A stretch of 64,000 nucleotides of DNA from the NCBI GenBank assembly GCA_032207245.1, contig CM063502.1:132759705-132823704 (forward strand), in the 5' to 3' direction. This stretch comes from Pardosa pseudoannulata (Eukaryota > Arthropoda > Arachnida > Araneae > Lycosidae). Below the pieces are notes generated by a model that saw nothing but the letters and a program-made list of their open reading frames with translations, did no database searches and had not been told where the DNA came from. This document shows, in pieces, positions 13,101 to 27,998 of the stretch. Each line of letters begins with the position of its first letter. Within the stretch, counting starts at the first letter, position 1. The position numbers were made by a program, and so were the translations under genes.

Positions 13101-16000
13101 GCAGATTACAAATGTATTTTATACACTCATGGTAATTAATTGTGCATGCAACATTTCTACACAATTGTTACAAAAATATGTTGCCAAACATGAATACAGA
13201 AGCATCTATTATCGATACACAATATCCAAAGTTTCTGAAAACAATTTCAGCTAATGATGTCATTTCAGACCAACATCTTGATTAACTGACGTCATTTCAC
13301 ACAGTTGCACACAACTGCGAAAATCATAGTTTGTTTACACAATTACTGGATATAAGAACAATAAACTCTTGACTTGGGAAGTTCTAAAATTTAGCATGTT
13401 ATTCTCAAAAACAATGATACAAGTTATTTTATTTACTTTAAACTTAAATTAAGTAAGAATGACCAACAATATCTTCAGTCATGACTGTGATGATAATTTA
13501 ACAGCCCAGTGAGAAATATTCCCTCGGATCCAGGTTGAGGAACCCTGATCTGAAAGGGTGGTGTGCATCATTTGCTATATTTCTTTGAATTTATTATCTG
13601 AAATTAGCCAAGACATTTTCTTTAAATATGAAAATAGAAACATGCATTTATAGAATACAATAAATGTTATATTTGTAAATCATAAAACATTTAAAGATAT
13701 GTTAGAAAACTTATTGAATGATTCATTTTAATTCTAGGTATGCTCCATCAAAACGTTGGCATATTGATACTATGATAAAGGTCTTGACATTGGTTAGTAT
13801 TATGCTTCTATAATCAAATTTTTATTAGCGAAAGAACTATATTCTTTTTATCCTTTTAATGCTACTTCATGGCAAAACATATTCTGTATCCTTAAGGTAA
13901 ACTCAATTGTTTTGAGATAACACTTAATATTTTTGCTATATATATAATTGCTTTTGACTATTATCAGTTTATTAATACTTGTCTGAAGGTTATATGAGCT
14001 AGCCATAAGACAAATCTATTAACTCTACATTTTGAATTTTATAAAACTTTAGTATTAAAGCATTTGATATACCTGTAACTTTTTATATTCCTAATATAAA
14101 GTTTCCTACTAATAATCATAAAGACCTCATAATGACTAATGAATTATTTAAAAAAAAAAAAAAAAACAGATGCTAATGCATTTAACTTTATACTGTAACA
14201 TAAACTCACCAGCATATACTGCTGCATCGATTGCATTGAATTGCAATTAGTGCCACAATGTATATTATTACTGTTGTGGATATTAGTGCAGTATTTAATA
14301 TCTCATCTCAAAAATTAAATAAATTATGCTGTTGCAGTCTAACTGCCACAAAAGTAAATATACTTATGAATTGCTGAACAATTATTTTATTTTTGTAAAA
14401 AAAAATTTTTAAAGTTACACCTTATATCAAAATTGATGCTACTAAAAGTAATTATTTGGATACAGTGAAAATAAATCTGATAGCAATTTAATTATAACTT
14501 ATACAAATTAATACAACTAAACAAAATTGAAATAATATTAAAAATGGTTCAAAGTACAATAATTAGAGTTCAGTTAATTAAAATTAAATTTTTGGTAAGT
14601 GAATATAGTAATTTGCTTAATTAGTAAAATTTCACCATTATAAAATCACTTGTAAAAATATTTCCAAACATTTTTCACCAGATATATTTTTTTAAACAAC
14701 TTTTATTTCTTATTTACAATATTATGAATCTTAATTTTTTTTTCAGGCTGGTAATTATGTGATTGATGATGTTGTTGGTAATCTTATTCAGTTAATTTCT
14801 GAATCAAATGCTCTCCACACCTATACAGTACAGCAGTTATGGAAACAATTAACTCCAGATCTTGCAACCAAACAGCCTCTTGTTCAGGTTGCATCGTGGT
14901 GCATTGGAGAGTTTGGTGATTTACTTAATTCGAGTGAAGGCCAGGATGCATCACCTGTAAATGTGAGTTTCCTTTTTCATGCAAGACTACCATCTTTTCT
15001 AAATATGATGTAGAGATGTAACAACTTATCTCAAATTTTATGGTTTTAAAGGTTTATCGAATTAAGATAAGTTTAGAACAAATAACTGTACATCTAAGCT
15101 TGTTAATATAAACTCTTGAACATATAAAAAACATCAGGTATATAGACTCATTGACAACATTCTAATTGAACTTATTTTAAAATATGATATTCTTGTTTCA
15201 AAAGTTTTGAGTACTGAAATATGAGGTCTCATATGGGAAACATTTAAATTAAATTTGATTATTTCTGGGGTTATTCAACTATTAAATTAACCCTTAGGAA
15301 CTTTGTAGAACTTTGTCAGCATCCTATGTGTGCATATGTTTTTATACACACGAGAAGAAAGCTTTAAAATTTAACAATTTAAGAGTAAATTAATGTAAAA
15401 TGGTATGACTTATACCAATCAATTATTAATAAAGCTGCTGCGTACAAAAGCAAAAATAAATAAATAAATGCTCATGTAGTTCTGTTGATAACTGAAAAAT
15501 AGTGCTATAATTCTTTGACTATCAGATGACATAAAGGTTAAATATTGCTAACCTGTTACGTTACAAATATCCAATGTGCTTTTTCTCATCTATTAGCATA
15601 AATGTTTGACAAGACATCTCATGGTTAATAGCAGCATTTGTTTCAGTATAGCAGTTGCATAATTACTAAGAGATGTTTACTTCTTATATATGACAACCAA
15701 AGGTAACTTTAAATTTCTTAGTATGTTTTGCAAAACCCAAAACAATTAATGGTTCTTAAAAAGACCTTGAACAATTAGGGATAGGCTAACATTAACACTC
15801 TGCCAATTTTTGAATTCTTCACATACAATTTACCTAAAAGGGTCTTCTTTGCTAAGGGCATCGTTTCTAAGTATACAGCTTTTACCACCTGTATCTCATG
15901 GAGATATTCTTTTAAACTGTCTATTGCTTTGTCCAACGTGATATTGGTAAATTAATACAACATCTTTACAGGAAAAAAAATAACTAGTCATTTTATGCCT

Positions 16001-16032
<32 letters not shown>

Positions 16033-17330
16033 CCTAGTTTATTTCTATCTGAATGTTGTCTAATTATTCAATTTTAAAGTTTTTACTAGTTAAAATTTAT
16101 AAATTTGATTGTATTTCTCTTTATTAAACTTTTTAGTTAGTTTGCCACTCTTGCAGAAAAAATTCATGTATTAAAATTACAATTATTATGCATCTGCTAA
16201 CATTGTATACTGTTCAACTTCAGATTTACTCATAAATTTTCTTTTTGTGCTATCTAGTTGAGTAAACCTTAAGATAATATTATAGTCTAGGATATCAATA
16301 ACTGATTTTGATGTTACTTCATTTATAGGTCACACCAGATGATATAATTGATATGTTTGAAAAAATTACTATGAATATTCATATGACTTTAACTACCAAA
16401 GAGTATTCAACTACAGCTCTAATGAAACTTAGTGTAAGATTTCCTGATGCCGCTCCGTAAGTGTTTTTGTTATTTTTATTAACAAATTCTTTTAGGTTCA
16501 TGCAATTATCTTCATGACTATTATTTTATGTTTTTCAGTCGTGTCAAGCGTTTTCTAGACATATTTGGAACAAATGTCAATGTTGAACTTCAGCAACGAG
16601 CAATTGAATTTTCTTCATTATTTAGAAAATATAATCATTTACGGTAATATATATTTATATTTTTTTTTCTTGGTAGCTTTGTTTGTTTTAGCTAAGAAAG
16701 TAGTAAAACGTGTCTATTCAATTGTAAATTTTTGTAATTACTGTTGATGAAAGGTGTTCTATTTATAGATTTTCTCCTGATTAGTATTGTGCTATATATA
16801 TATATATGTGTGTGTATTTGTATAATTTCAATTGTATGTTTAAACTATACATTAATTCTGTGCCATATTTATCTGTCACCGGATTTCAATTTTAGTTGTC
16901 AAATTTATTTTGTTTATGTAAGGGAATGATATCTGATTTTAATTTTAAGAAAGGAATATGTTCCTTATTGAGTAGTACTTGTGGTATTTGTTATTCAATA
17001 ATTTTATTATTGAATTATGGTCGAGTTTATAGAATTTTTAATATTGAATAAAAAGTTGAAGTTAAATGTACACTTCTTGTATTTTCATATTAATAATGTA
17101 CTAATGAAATAATATAATTTAGTCCTAGTTTATTAGAGCGCATGCCTGCCATGGAGAGTAGAACTTCTAATAGTGGTACCACTGTGCAAAATGGTGAAGT
17201 TGCCGAAGATGAGTTGCTTAATAATGTTGTAAAGGATGATAAAGAAAATAATAAAAATATAGAAGATTCTGTAAGTTTAGTTTAAATTAATATTTTTTAA
17301 TTGAAGTTTTCATTTTGTATGAAAGTATTT

Positions 17331-17381
<51 letters not shown>

Positions 17382-20300
17382 TTATATATATATTTATATA
17401 GCTTATAAAGAGAAAATCTCATTAAGTATTATTTTTAATTGTATATTTCTAAAAGTGTCTATTTGTGTAAAAGCAGCAAAATGGATTTAAGATGTTTACT
17501 TAAGACTTTATTAATTAATTTAGTCAGTTGTAAATTGACATTCTTCTTGCTGTTTCAGAACAGCTATTAAAAATATAGATTAATACAGTAGAATAAGTTT
17601 TCAAACTAAAATATATTTGTAGAGACTTTTTTTTAATTAAAATTTTCTTAGTTCAAATAATTATGATCTTATTTATTATAACAGTTTATGCTTTAAACTA
17701 ATTAGTCAAGTGCAGTAACTGCAATATGCTCTTTAATACTAATTATACTAATGCAACATTGTTTAATAAAACATTGGGAACATACATCTTCTTTTATATA
17801 TTCTGGTTTCTTTTACCTTTGCTAAATTTGCATTTTCTTTAATAATATGCTTAAAAGAAAGCTATTTTATTTGTTAATGCCTAGCTAAGAATAAATAGAT
17901 TAAAAAACATAACTATTTGAATGTGGATTTTATATGAAATTTACATGCATTATATCTGCATTTTTTTTAAATGAATTGTATGCTAAAAATGAATATATAT
18001 TTTTATTCTCTTATAAATATAAAAGTTTCGTTGTTATGTTTCTTTGTCTCTCTCTTCTTTGTAAACATGTAATAGATTTGTTGACCTCATTCCTTAAGTC
18101 AGAAAATCATTTCTTTAATGTTTTGTGACTTTATGACTTTTCCTCCATGTTCTATGTTTAAATAAAAATGATCTATTTTATTTTTACTGTATTATATACA
18201 TTTTATTATTATATTAGATGGTTTAAAAATTTTCTGTCAAAATATTTTAAAAATATAGAAAATCTAGTATAATTAGTTCTGCTTCAGCCAATTTAGCTTT
18301 CCTCCCATATGAAAGAACCATCTTGTATATAGCTATGAAACAGCTGTTTGCTATCAATTTATTTTTGTGCCATAATCACATTGACTTTTTTATTCATATT
18401 TTTAGTATATAAAAATTATAGTGCTTTAATAAATATCTGTATTTTAGAGTGTGCTTCTTGATCTCCTTTCCGGCTCTTCAGAAACGACATTTGAAACAGA
18501 AACATCAGCTCCAGAAGTAAAAACTCAGGCTGATGGCCCAGATTTGCTTGATCTGTTAGGAGGTTTAGAGCTTGATCCTCCAGTGCAAAGTATTTTTATT
18601 TTGTTCATTTTTACAGCTCTAATTTTAAAAATTTATATTTTGTTTAAACCAATAAATAAAAATGCAATATCTGTTAAAATTTCGTAATTCAAAAATATTA
18701 GTAGGACTGATAGTTATCAGTATTCATTTTTAAAAATTTAAAAGAATGTATCCTTTTGATGTTTAATATTTACCTTTTGTAAAAGATAATTATAGTAAAG
18801 GCATAAATATTTTGAACTCATTAATTACATAAATATTCTAAACAAATGCAGAAGTCTATCTAAGTCTTGTAATATTTCAGAGCCAGTTGACATATTGAAG
18901 ATTATAATTTTTTGTTCTATCCAAAAATGTTTCATAATTATCAGCCATTTGGTCATATGTTGCCTATTTTGCTCAAGCCATCATAAGTATTATTTGTTTG
19001 TAGACTTAATATTTAGGATAAAATTTAATATCTTTTTCAATTAAAAAATGTTTGTAACACTTCCTCTTAAATTTTTACTAGTTAACATTTTGATTTTGTA
19101 GTTGCAAGTAGCTGTTGTTGATTCAACCTGTAATCAATCTCAGTTGTATATTATATTTAAAAATTACATGTGTAAAAACTTGTTGCATTTTAAGTTTTAC
19201 AGAATTTTAAGAGTTACCAAAAATTATTAATTATTCTTATTTTACATGTAGCATTATTGGTATTCCTAAAGTAAATTACTTTTTTCATATGCTCTGCAAA
19301 TCAGATTAAAAAAAATCACTAATCTCTATCTACTTCTAACGTATATTGCAAAGGCCATTTGCTACTTTATTTTTAGTACTGTTTTGTAATTATCTTAGTC
19401 TCATCATTATTATTCATAGAGAAATTATTATTATTAAGTCATACACATAATAAACATTCTTTATGTGTATAAGTTATACAATAGTAAAGTCTCTTTCATA
19501 AAACTTGGTATTCCTTCATTGCCTTGAAATTTTTTAACTTTAATGTGATGCAGTCACACTCCGACATATAATCTCTCTAATATACCACCAATCCTGTTAT
19601 ACCACATATGTGTGCAGTCAAGAATCACAAGTTTGGATATTGTCCAAATTTTTGTTTCTTTCTGGGCAATTTTTGTTTATTCCAATTTAAGCCAGTTAAT
19701 GGGGAGTATATTGTATTAATCATTAGAAATGAGCTTCAGATTATCTGTTTGACTACTGTAACATTGGATTACTAAAAATATTCTATAATATCTTTATATT
19801 TATTTAGTCAGGCATAAGTAAAAAACACACTGATTTATAATTTTACAATCATAGATTCATATCCTCCTGCTACACCAAACATTTTGTTGGATCGTTATGT
19901 TTCTTCTCAACCGAGTACAAAAAGTAAGTTTTGTATATATATATATATATATATTTCTTTATTAATACACATCAATTTGAATGAATACTTATTTCTTCTT
20001 TTATTTTATAGGCATTCCTTCTATCACAGCATTTGAGAAAAATGGTTTGAAAATAATTTTTGAGTTTGATAAGCCACCAGATAATCCTCAAATGATTATC
20101 ATCAATTTAATTGCCACAAATTATTCATTAGCTCCAATTCAGGATTTCTTATTTCAAGCAGCAGTTCCCAAAGTAAGTGCAATAATCTAATTCAAATAAA
20201 GATAAATTCTAAAAATGTGTATTAATAAATGAATTATTGGTTTAATATAACATTGTTCTAATTTTCTTAAATAATATTAATAGAAATAGAGGTTATAATT

Positions 20301-23300
20301 TCTTCAAATTTTTCTCATAAATTTACTTTATAATTTCTCTTTCATTGTTTTTGTTTTATAAATTTATAATAGTTGTCCAATTGCATATCATATTGAATTC
20401 TCTTTCTTAAAAATGATTTAAAATTTATTGTTAAAAAAATTAAAATGGGATTTAAAAATGGAATAAGTAATAGATGCTAAATTAACACAGGATATGCTTT
20501 TTCAAGACGCCTTGAAAAGAAATGTTACATTAAATTAAGGCTATAATGCTCAAAAAGGTTAAAATGTTTGATTGGTTATGAGATAATTCAATTGATCTTA
20601 ATGCATTTTCGGTTATAGGAATTTTAATAACCAACATTCAGTAGTATTATAGATAGGAAATTAAGTTATGTAAGAAATATAAATTTATAATGCCACTATA
20701 TGTGTATTATATATATATGTGTGTGTGTGTTATTATATATATATATATATATATTTACAGGATTTCAATATTAATTTTTAAATTACTATACAATGAAAAA
20801 TACAGGGTTTCCTCGCACCTGGAAAGTCATGGGAAATCATGGATTTAGACAATGGATGAATTTTGTCATGGAAAGTCATGATTTTCTAAGTAAAATTAGT
20901 AAAAGTCATGGAAAGTCATGGATCCACAAAGCTACCAATTAAAAAAAAAAAAAATCAAAAAATGCCTCTGCAAGTAATTTTTTTTCTGAACGGAAGCGGC
21001 TGCATACTTCTCCCTTTTGTCCATAGTGCAGGATTCCCATTCATCTATTTATACACACGTGACATATTACGGCACCTTAACTACGTGGCGAGACAATTGC
21101 TATGGGGTGACCAGGAGGTGTTAGTGTTCCAATGTGCAGTATCGCGTTACCCGTGATTTGCCGATGGTTGAGAAGAAAAATAGTACGTATCGGCCTGTGA
21201 TATAACAAAGGAGTGGGAGGGAAGGGGATGATATCGGAACATCCTTGGCCCAGCCGGTGATCGTGTGTATATTTCGTTGTGAGAAGCAAAACCGTTGAAG
21301 ATACGAGCGTAGAAAAACACTCATTAGGGCAGAGTACACTGCACCGGAAGGGTCGAATATTTCTATCGCAGCAGTACAATTCGATCAGTCATCTGTTTTT
21401 TTTTACTCGAGTGTTAATAAGGCAAGACCAGGGTAGGCTTCTTTCTCACCCGTATATTCGGTCAGCTAGGCCCTCCCCCCCCCCTTCTCCACATTCGTTT
21501 CAAAGAATCTGATCAGGGTTGTAAAAATACCCGGGTTTTTGTATTAAAATCCCAGTCCAGATGAGTTTCATTAAAAAAAAAAAAAACCCAATGTTTTGGG
21601 GGTTGAGGGGAGTACAGACACCGCAGTGCTCCTTTTTTTCCTCTTTTTCCCTTTTTTAGAAATCTCTCCTTTTTTCCTTATTTTACTGCATTCCTCTTTT
21701 TTTTCGCTTATTCCCTCCTTTTATTCCTTTTTTCTTTGGGCCATTCACTCCTTTTATTTGTTTTTTCTTTCTCAAAGTTTACGGAGTTATGTAACAGCGG
21801 AACGGATTGCACACATCTGTTTTGGTAACATCTTTGTTTTTCTACTTTTTTCTCTCTGTGAGATCCCCCCCCCCCAAAAAAAAAGTTTTAGGCTATTTAT
21901 TGGCGGTACAGATGTTTGGAAGTTAGCGAATAATGATCAAAGTGTCAAAACTAAAAGGGTGACCTGAATTTTTGGATTGTAGTGTCAAGAAATCTGTGTA
22001 CCCCGTTTCTGAACCCAAGAGGGGGAAAAGAAAAGTTACTCCGAGCCTGTGCGTTAAAAAATGGACTGCCGCATCGAATATTAAATTCAAGGATAATTCT
22101 GATCCGAAATTATTTTTTTTTAACTTATATATATTTAAATTTTGACGATAATCAGAAAGATTTCTTCCCTTTTCTCATTTGTTTTTTTTCTTTGCCACGT
22201 CCACAATTTTTTTTTTTGACAAAGAGCAGGAGAGAAGCGTTATCAGTTGATTCTCGCAACACATGCTTCAAGGTCAAAAAGCCGTGTGACGCGGTACAAA
22301 TGAAACATATAGAACGTGTTTGGTTCTAGATGTAATAGTACAGCTAAGCCGTAACTGTATGTTTTTGGTGAAAAACAACCATTTTCTGGATTTCGGTTCC
22401 GGATAATGCGCATTTTTTTAATGGTCTATTATAGTTAATACTGCTATCATAATATGGGGGCTCTGAAACAGTAGAATTGTTCCTGCGTATAGATTATCCC
22501 CCGAACACACGTACGTGTAGACCGATCGTAATACTGTTTCATATATCGATATTTTTTTAATATCGCGGTAACAGTATTAAGATTTCAATCCCTCTTATAG
22601 TTATTTCTAACGATACTTCATCTTATTGACTGAATTTTTGTGCTATGATCAGTATCTGTGAGAAAATAACACTGTTGCAAATAACTTACGGGAGTTAATT
22701 ATTGTTGAAAAATCCGCGCCTTTTTTTGTTAAGTTTGCATCTGTATTGATGTTGATGAAAAAATTTATTAATGAAAAATCGTAATTTTTAACGGCAATAA
22801 CGATAAAAATCAGCCCGCCAGCTGAATCCGCAGGACGCTGCCACGGGTTCGAATCCCGCCGCTTTGTTCGCAGCTGTTCAGAATCGTAGTAACTGTTAGG
22901 AAATTTAAAAAAAAAATAGATTTCTTCCTTACATCACCTAATTATTCATCCGATGCATTTACGTTTCAGTCAACTTAAACCGTGACTGAAACCTTCATGT
23001 AAATATTCTGCCACATGTCTGTATTTAAGCCTAGGCAGCGTGGTTAGCGGGGAAGCACTTCTAGCTAACGCTGCAGGTAACTAGCTTGTTTAATTTTGTA
23101 TTAAGTCGATACATGTTTAATTTTTTTATAAATAAAATCTTAACTTAAAACCTTCGAAGTATAAATTTTATTGAAATCCTGGAACTTCATCAAACCTCTG
23201 ACGACTCTATGTTTTTTTGAAGTGTTGGAAAAGCTATATAAAACGATTAATTTTCCATCAGTAATTAAGTAGTAAACTCAGATGATTTTAGCTGTCGGGT

Positions 23301-26300
23301 GACATAAAAGTAAACTCTAGCGCTCTCAACCCAAACTAAAAGATTACAAATCTGTTAGTCTAAAGTAGAATTCGAACCCACTGTCTCAGATACCGGAAGA
23401 AAGCCCGTCGAGTTCGATCATCGTCCTGAAATCTTACTGTTAAAAAATTTTTATTTTTAATTGTTCACTTAAAAAAATAACCTTATACAGAGTATATGTT
23501 ATTTAAATCATGAGTTTTTAGACATTGATTAAAATTAAATCAAATGCTAATTATTGTATCTTTACAAACTATTAAGGTATAGATTTTACTGCTATTTAAG
23601 AAATTCTAGTGTCACAAAATTAAAAATTTGTTTGTAGGAATGCCTTCTAAAAATTTAGTATCTAAAATGCGCATTTATATTATTAGATTTTTTTAAAATT
23701 AGGATATTTGAGAAACTTCTGATTTGAATCTGTTTTGAACATTTTTTGATTGGGAGACTCTAGTAATTGTTTATATTAGTAAAAATTATTTAGCATCTGG
23801 TATATTTCATACTTATGTACTTGTTTTTGCATTATGTATACTTGAATAAATATTTTTAAATTGTTCTTTATTTTCCATTTTTCCTCCTTTTTTCTCCCTC
23901 TAATATTTAACTTCTGAATCTATTATTTTTATTAAAAAATTTTTGAAATTGTCCATTTAAAAAATTAGGCTTATACTGTATTTTTTAAACATTTATTATA
24001 AATCAATGTAAGAAAAATTAATAGAATTTTACAAACTAGTTAATAACAAATTTTGCAGTTACAAAGTTTTCAAGTTCTGTTTGGAAGTGCATTTTAAAGC
24101 TTTGCTATTTGAAACGGCTTTTAAATTATTGATGTACTGTTGAAATCCCTATTTTAGCAAACCAGCTTATAACAAATGAAAATTTTGATCTCATGATTTT
24201 CCTTTTGTTTACAATGCTAATTTATCCATAAGTGGCAATTCTTCATTTTATACATTTATAGTGAATCTTAGGAATGAGGTAGAAGAGTCCTTTCTTTCAT
24301 TCATTTACTAAATATGTTTCTAGATTTAAAAACAAAGTGCATGAAATTAATAACATCTTGTCCAGACACTCAAGGAAAGAAAATGTTTTTTGTTGTATTG
24401 GACAAAGAAATTTCTTAAACTAGCTAGATATAGAAGATTATAAATTAACTCAGTATTAAAATAGTAAGCAATAAATAGAAGACAAAACTAGTTTTGCATT
24501 TGTCTACATTTTTGGTCATTCTGATATTCAATCGTTCAGTTGTTTGGTTAAGGTCAATTAAAATCATTAAAGATAATATTTTTATAAATCTTATAGAAGA
24601 TATGTAACCTTATGTAAATCTTATACAAGTTATAATTTTCTGAGATCTAGCATTTTTCTTAAAGGTTCAAGTACAACAAACAATATGGTTCCTCAAAATT
24701 TAATATAATAAAGTTCAACCTTATTGGTGAATTTATTTTTTTAATGAGGCACATTGAAGATGCATCTGATTTGAATCTATTTTAAATATTTTTTTACTAG
24801 GAAACTTGAGTACTTACTTATATTGATAAAAAGTTATTTAGATGCTTCCATATTTCATATTTAGGTACTTGTTTTTGCATTAAATAAATCAAAACATTAA
24901 TTTTTAATAGTTATTTAACTTCCTCTTTTTTGAATTTTTCTCCTTTTTTTCCTTCTTTTTTCCCCAAATTTTGACTTCTGTGTCTGGGAGTATAAAATCC
25001 GGGGGGTTTTTTTCGAAGGAGGGGAATTTTTTTCTCAAGCAATATTAATATGTAACATGCGTATGTATGTTTTTGTCTTTTGTTATGCTTGAAGATGCAC
25101 TGTTTAGAAAACACGAGAAACATTAACCCGTTTCTTATACGCGACTCAGCGATTTCACTCTTATCTGTCCGGCTTCGCCTGCACGCGATGATCTCCGGTT
25201 GATATTGAGAGACCACTGTCGCGTACGGAGTATCGGAGATAGGAACGTTTTATTTTAAGTTTTAAATGCTAGATTTAATTACTAGATGCCGTTACAGATA
25301 TCCATAAGATTCTTGATTAAAATATTAGGAACACAAATCAATGCAAACATCAGCAAGTGTGAAGAGGGGGATAGCCTGGAATAAAAAGTTTACATAATAT
25401 ACAAGTAAACCTTATTAAGTGCATACCCGTGCAATCCCGCCTATGGAAAGCTATTATTTATATGTAAGTTTTCAGAAAGAAACTATATTTGAATTTTAAA
25501 CATGGAAACAGAAAACAGGGCACTTTGGGGGTACACTAATAAATTTTAGAATTATTACAAATTTTATTATAATTTAATTGTTTTTGCTCTTAATTTTCAA
25601 TTAAATATTATGATAGCTTATATAGCCCACTTAAAATATAAAGGGAGAAATTTGTTAAGCATGGAAGAACTGGTTTTAGAATTGCAAAGCAGCAGTAACA
25701 GTGATTATGTGATAAACAATGCCATAACAAATATCAGGCTGCCCGGAGAGCAATGCCCTACCCATTCATCAGATCAGTGGCTAAATGGGTAGGGCACTGC
25801 TCTTCAGCACGGAAGTTCGTGGGTTTGAATCCCACTGCTGGCTTGGATGTTCACAGCCGTTCGAAAATTCATACTTTGGAGGAAAAGAGGAAATCTTTAC
25901 TGTAAAGAGTTACTAGGAATTTCAGTAAATAAGATTTTTATTTTGAGGCACTGAATATTTTGGTAAAATCATTGCATTGAATTATTTAATAATTTTTTTA
26001 CTGAGTTTAACTTACTGAGTTACTGAGTTAGGTACTTATATATTATCCCACTGACCATATTGCCAAGTAAAATTTGTTCACCAAGGAAACTTAAAACAAG
26101 CAAGCTTAATTTGTGGGTAAATGTATAAGTATATTATTCTGGGTTTTTCTTAAATTATAGAAAATTAGCTAAGATTTTTGTACAAAATATAAGTTTATCT
26201 TTAGGGTTATTATATATAAACATTATAGGGTTATTATGTTTGGCTATTATTCATGGTCACCTCGATAATACCCTGAATACAAATTGGAAATTTTTTCATT

Positions 26301-27953
26301 GCATTTAGAAAATTGCTATATGATTAAACTTAGGTATGCAGGTACTACAACAATTTATATATATATATATATATATGAGTTTATAAACATTTATAAAGTA
26401 TTTTTTATCATAAGTTCTTGTAATTTCGTGCCGAACGATGGCCGATTGGTTAGAGTGCTGGCCTTCGGTACCGGAGTTCGTGGGTTCGAGTCCTACTGGG
26501 GCATGGATGTTCGTAGCCGTTCGGAATCGGCTTTAAGCTGTAGGTCCCGGTCTCATTAGCCCTCGTGTTGCAAAAAGTAGACCGTAGCACTACAAACCAA
26601 ACCAAATCTTGTAATTTCTTTTAAAGCATACATTTTATTTGTATGTACATCAGAAGTTTTATTCATATATACCTTAACAAAATATTTTTAAAGTAATGGA
26701 AAATGATCTGCTAAAGTCAGGGAATGTCATGGATTTGAAAAATTTTATTTTGGCGGATACCCTGAAAATAATTATCTACTTAACCTGCAGAATTATACCA
26801 TGCCATTATTTTAAGTTTCAAATACAAACTGAACTAACTGAAATTAAATTATTCTTATTCTATCAATAAAACTTATCAGAAATGTATTTTGTAATCAAAA
26901 TGAAATATTTCATAATGTCATACCTGATAACTTTTATGGATTATCTATAAAATTTATGGGTATTTGATTAATTTTACATGTTTCTATAATAGAGAGGTCA
27001 AAAACTTTTATGGATTTGGTATCTTGAAATTAAAATAAACGATTTTGATAAAAGAACATTTTTACTTCAATAAATATATTTTACTTTAGTAATATGGGAA
27101 AAGTATAAAATCTCTTCAGACATGCCAACTATTCCGGATTCTCTGGAGTTGCTCCGGAGAAATGAGAAAATGTGATAACTCCAGAAACTCCTGAGATTGC
27201 TCCGGAAAATGACAAACTTTTGAACAGCTAAAAGATTACAATTTAGCCATTAAATACAAAGTTTTACAAAAAATAATGCTGAATTTTACTTATTTCACAC
27301 AGTAATACTGCATGTTAAAAGTTTTCAGTACTGTGTGGGAAAACCAAACTGAATTTAGATCAAATTTGAGTAGACAAACTCTAGATTCCCAGATGATAGA
27401 AAAATAAAAATATTTTAATCAGGGTATAAGAAACGCTGTTCCAAAAAATAAGTTATTAAAGCTAAAAAAGCTACTCATGAATTTTTAAATGCATAAATTT
27501 CAATTTACCTTGTACAATTTACTACTGTGTAAATATTTTAATTTTAATTCAGAAACCAATAAGATATGTACTTATGTGTAATCTGTAATTAGCATGTTAA
27601 AATATGAAACCACGCTCCAGACACAAGTACCTCAATGTTGGCATGTCTGTCTCTTTAATTTCATCAGAAATTTACATAACTGATAAAAAAACAAAAACAG
27701 AATAAACATTCTTTTGTGAAAAGTGTGACACCTGTTCAAAGTAACTGCTGAGTATAGCATTATTTCCTGCTCTATCTCTGCTCTTATCTCCTTCCTCTTT
27801 CCAACAAAATATTACTTTTTAAAATTTTGGAATGTTGAAAAAATATGAATTTTTTTATAAAGGTATTAAAACTTAGCAAGTCATTGTTTGATAACTTTAA
27901 CATTTCATTGGTTTTGCTGAATATATATTCAGTTTTTAAAATCAAGTTAATTT

Positions 27954-27998
<45 letters not shown>

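Larger units (their letters stand above)
20803..26764. mobile_element. 5.96-kb CAGGGT-ended insertion in AP1G1 gamma-ear intron
   Basis: Left end CAGGGTTTCCTCGC and the inverse of the right end, CAGGGTATCCGCC, match at 11 of the first 13 positions. AAAATA lies directly outside both ends as a possible 6-bp duplication. Both subterminal zones repeat the word GTCATGGA in each orientation. Such ends are known in hAT-like elements, though those normally make 8-bp duplications. The interior is mixed: GC-richer unassigned DNA (20980-23450 and 25100-25260), SINE copies, a 1.05-kb-spaced duplication and poly-pyrimidine tracts. No transposase domain was recognised, so it is non-autonomous or a composite of several insertions. 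Confidence 0.5.

Noticed and set aside
21077..22329. Several 70-120 codon open frames in a GC-richer part of the AP1G1 intron
   Set aside because: They overlap on both strands, are full of homopolymer runs and show no domain; more likely non-coding parts of the 5.96-kb insertion.
26428..26505. Possible functional tRNA gene (box A and box B present)
   Set aside because: It does not fold as a full cloverleaf on inspection, and it continues into a SINE body with a target duplication.
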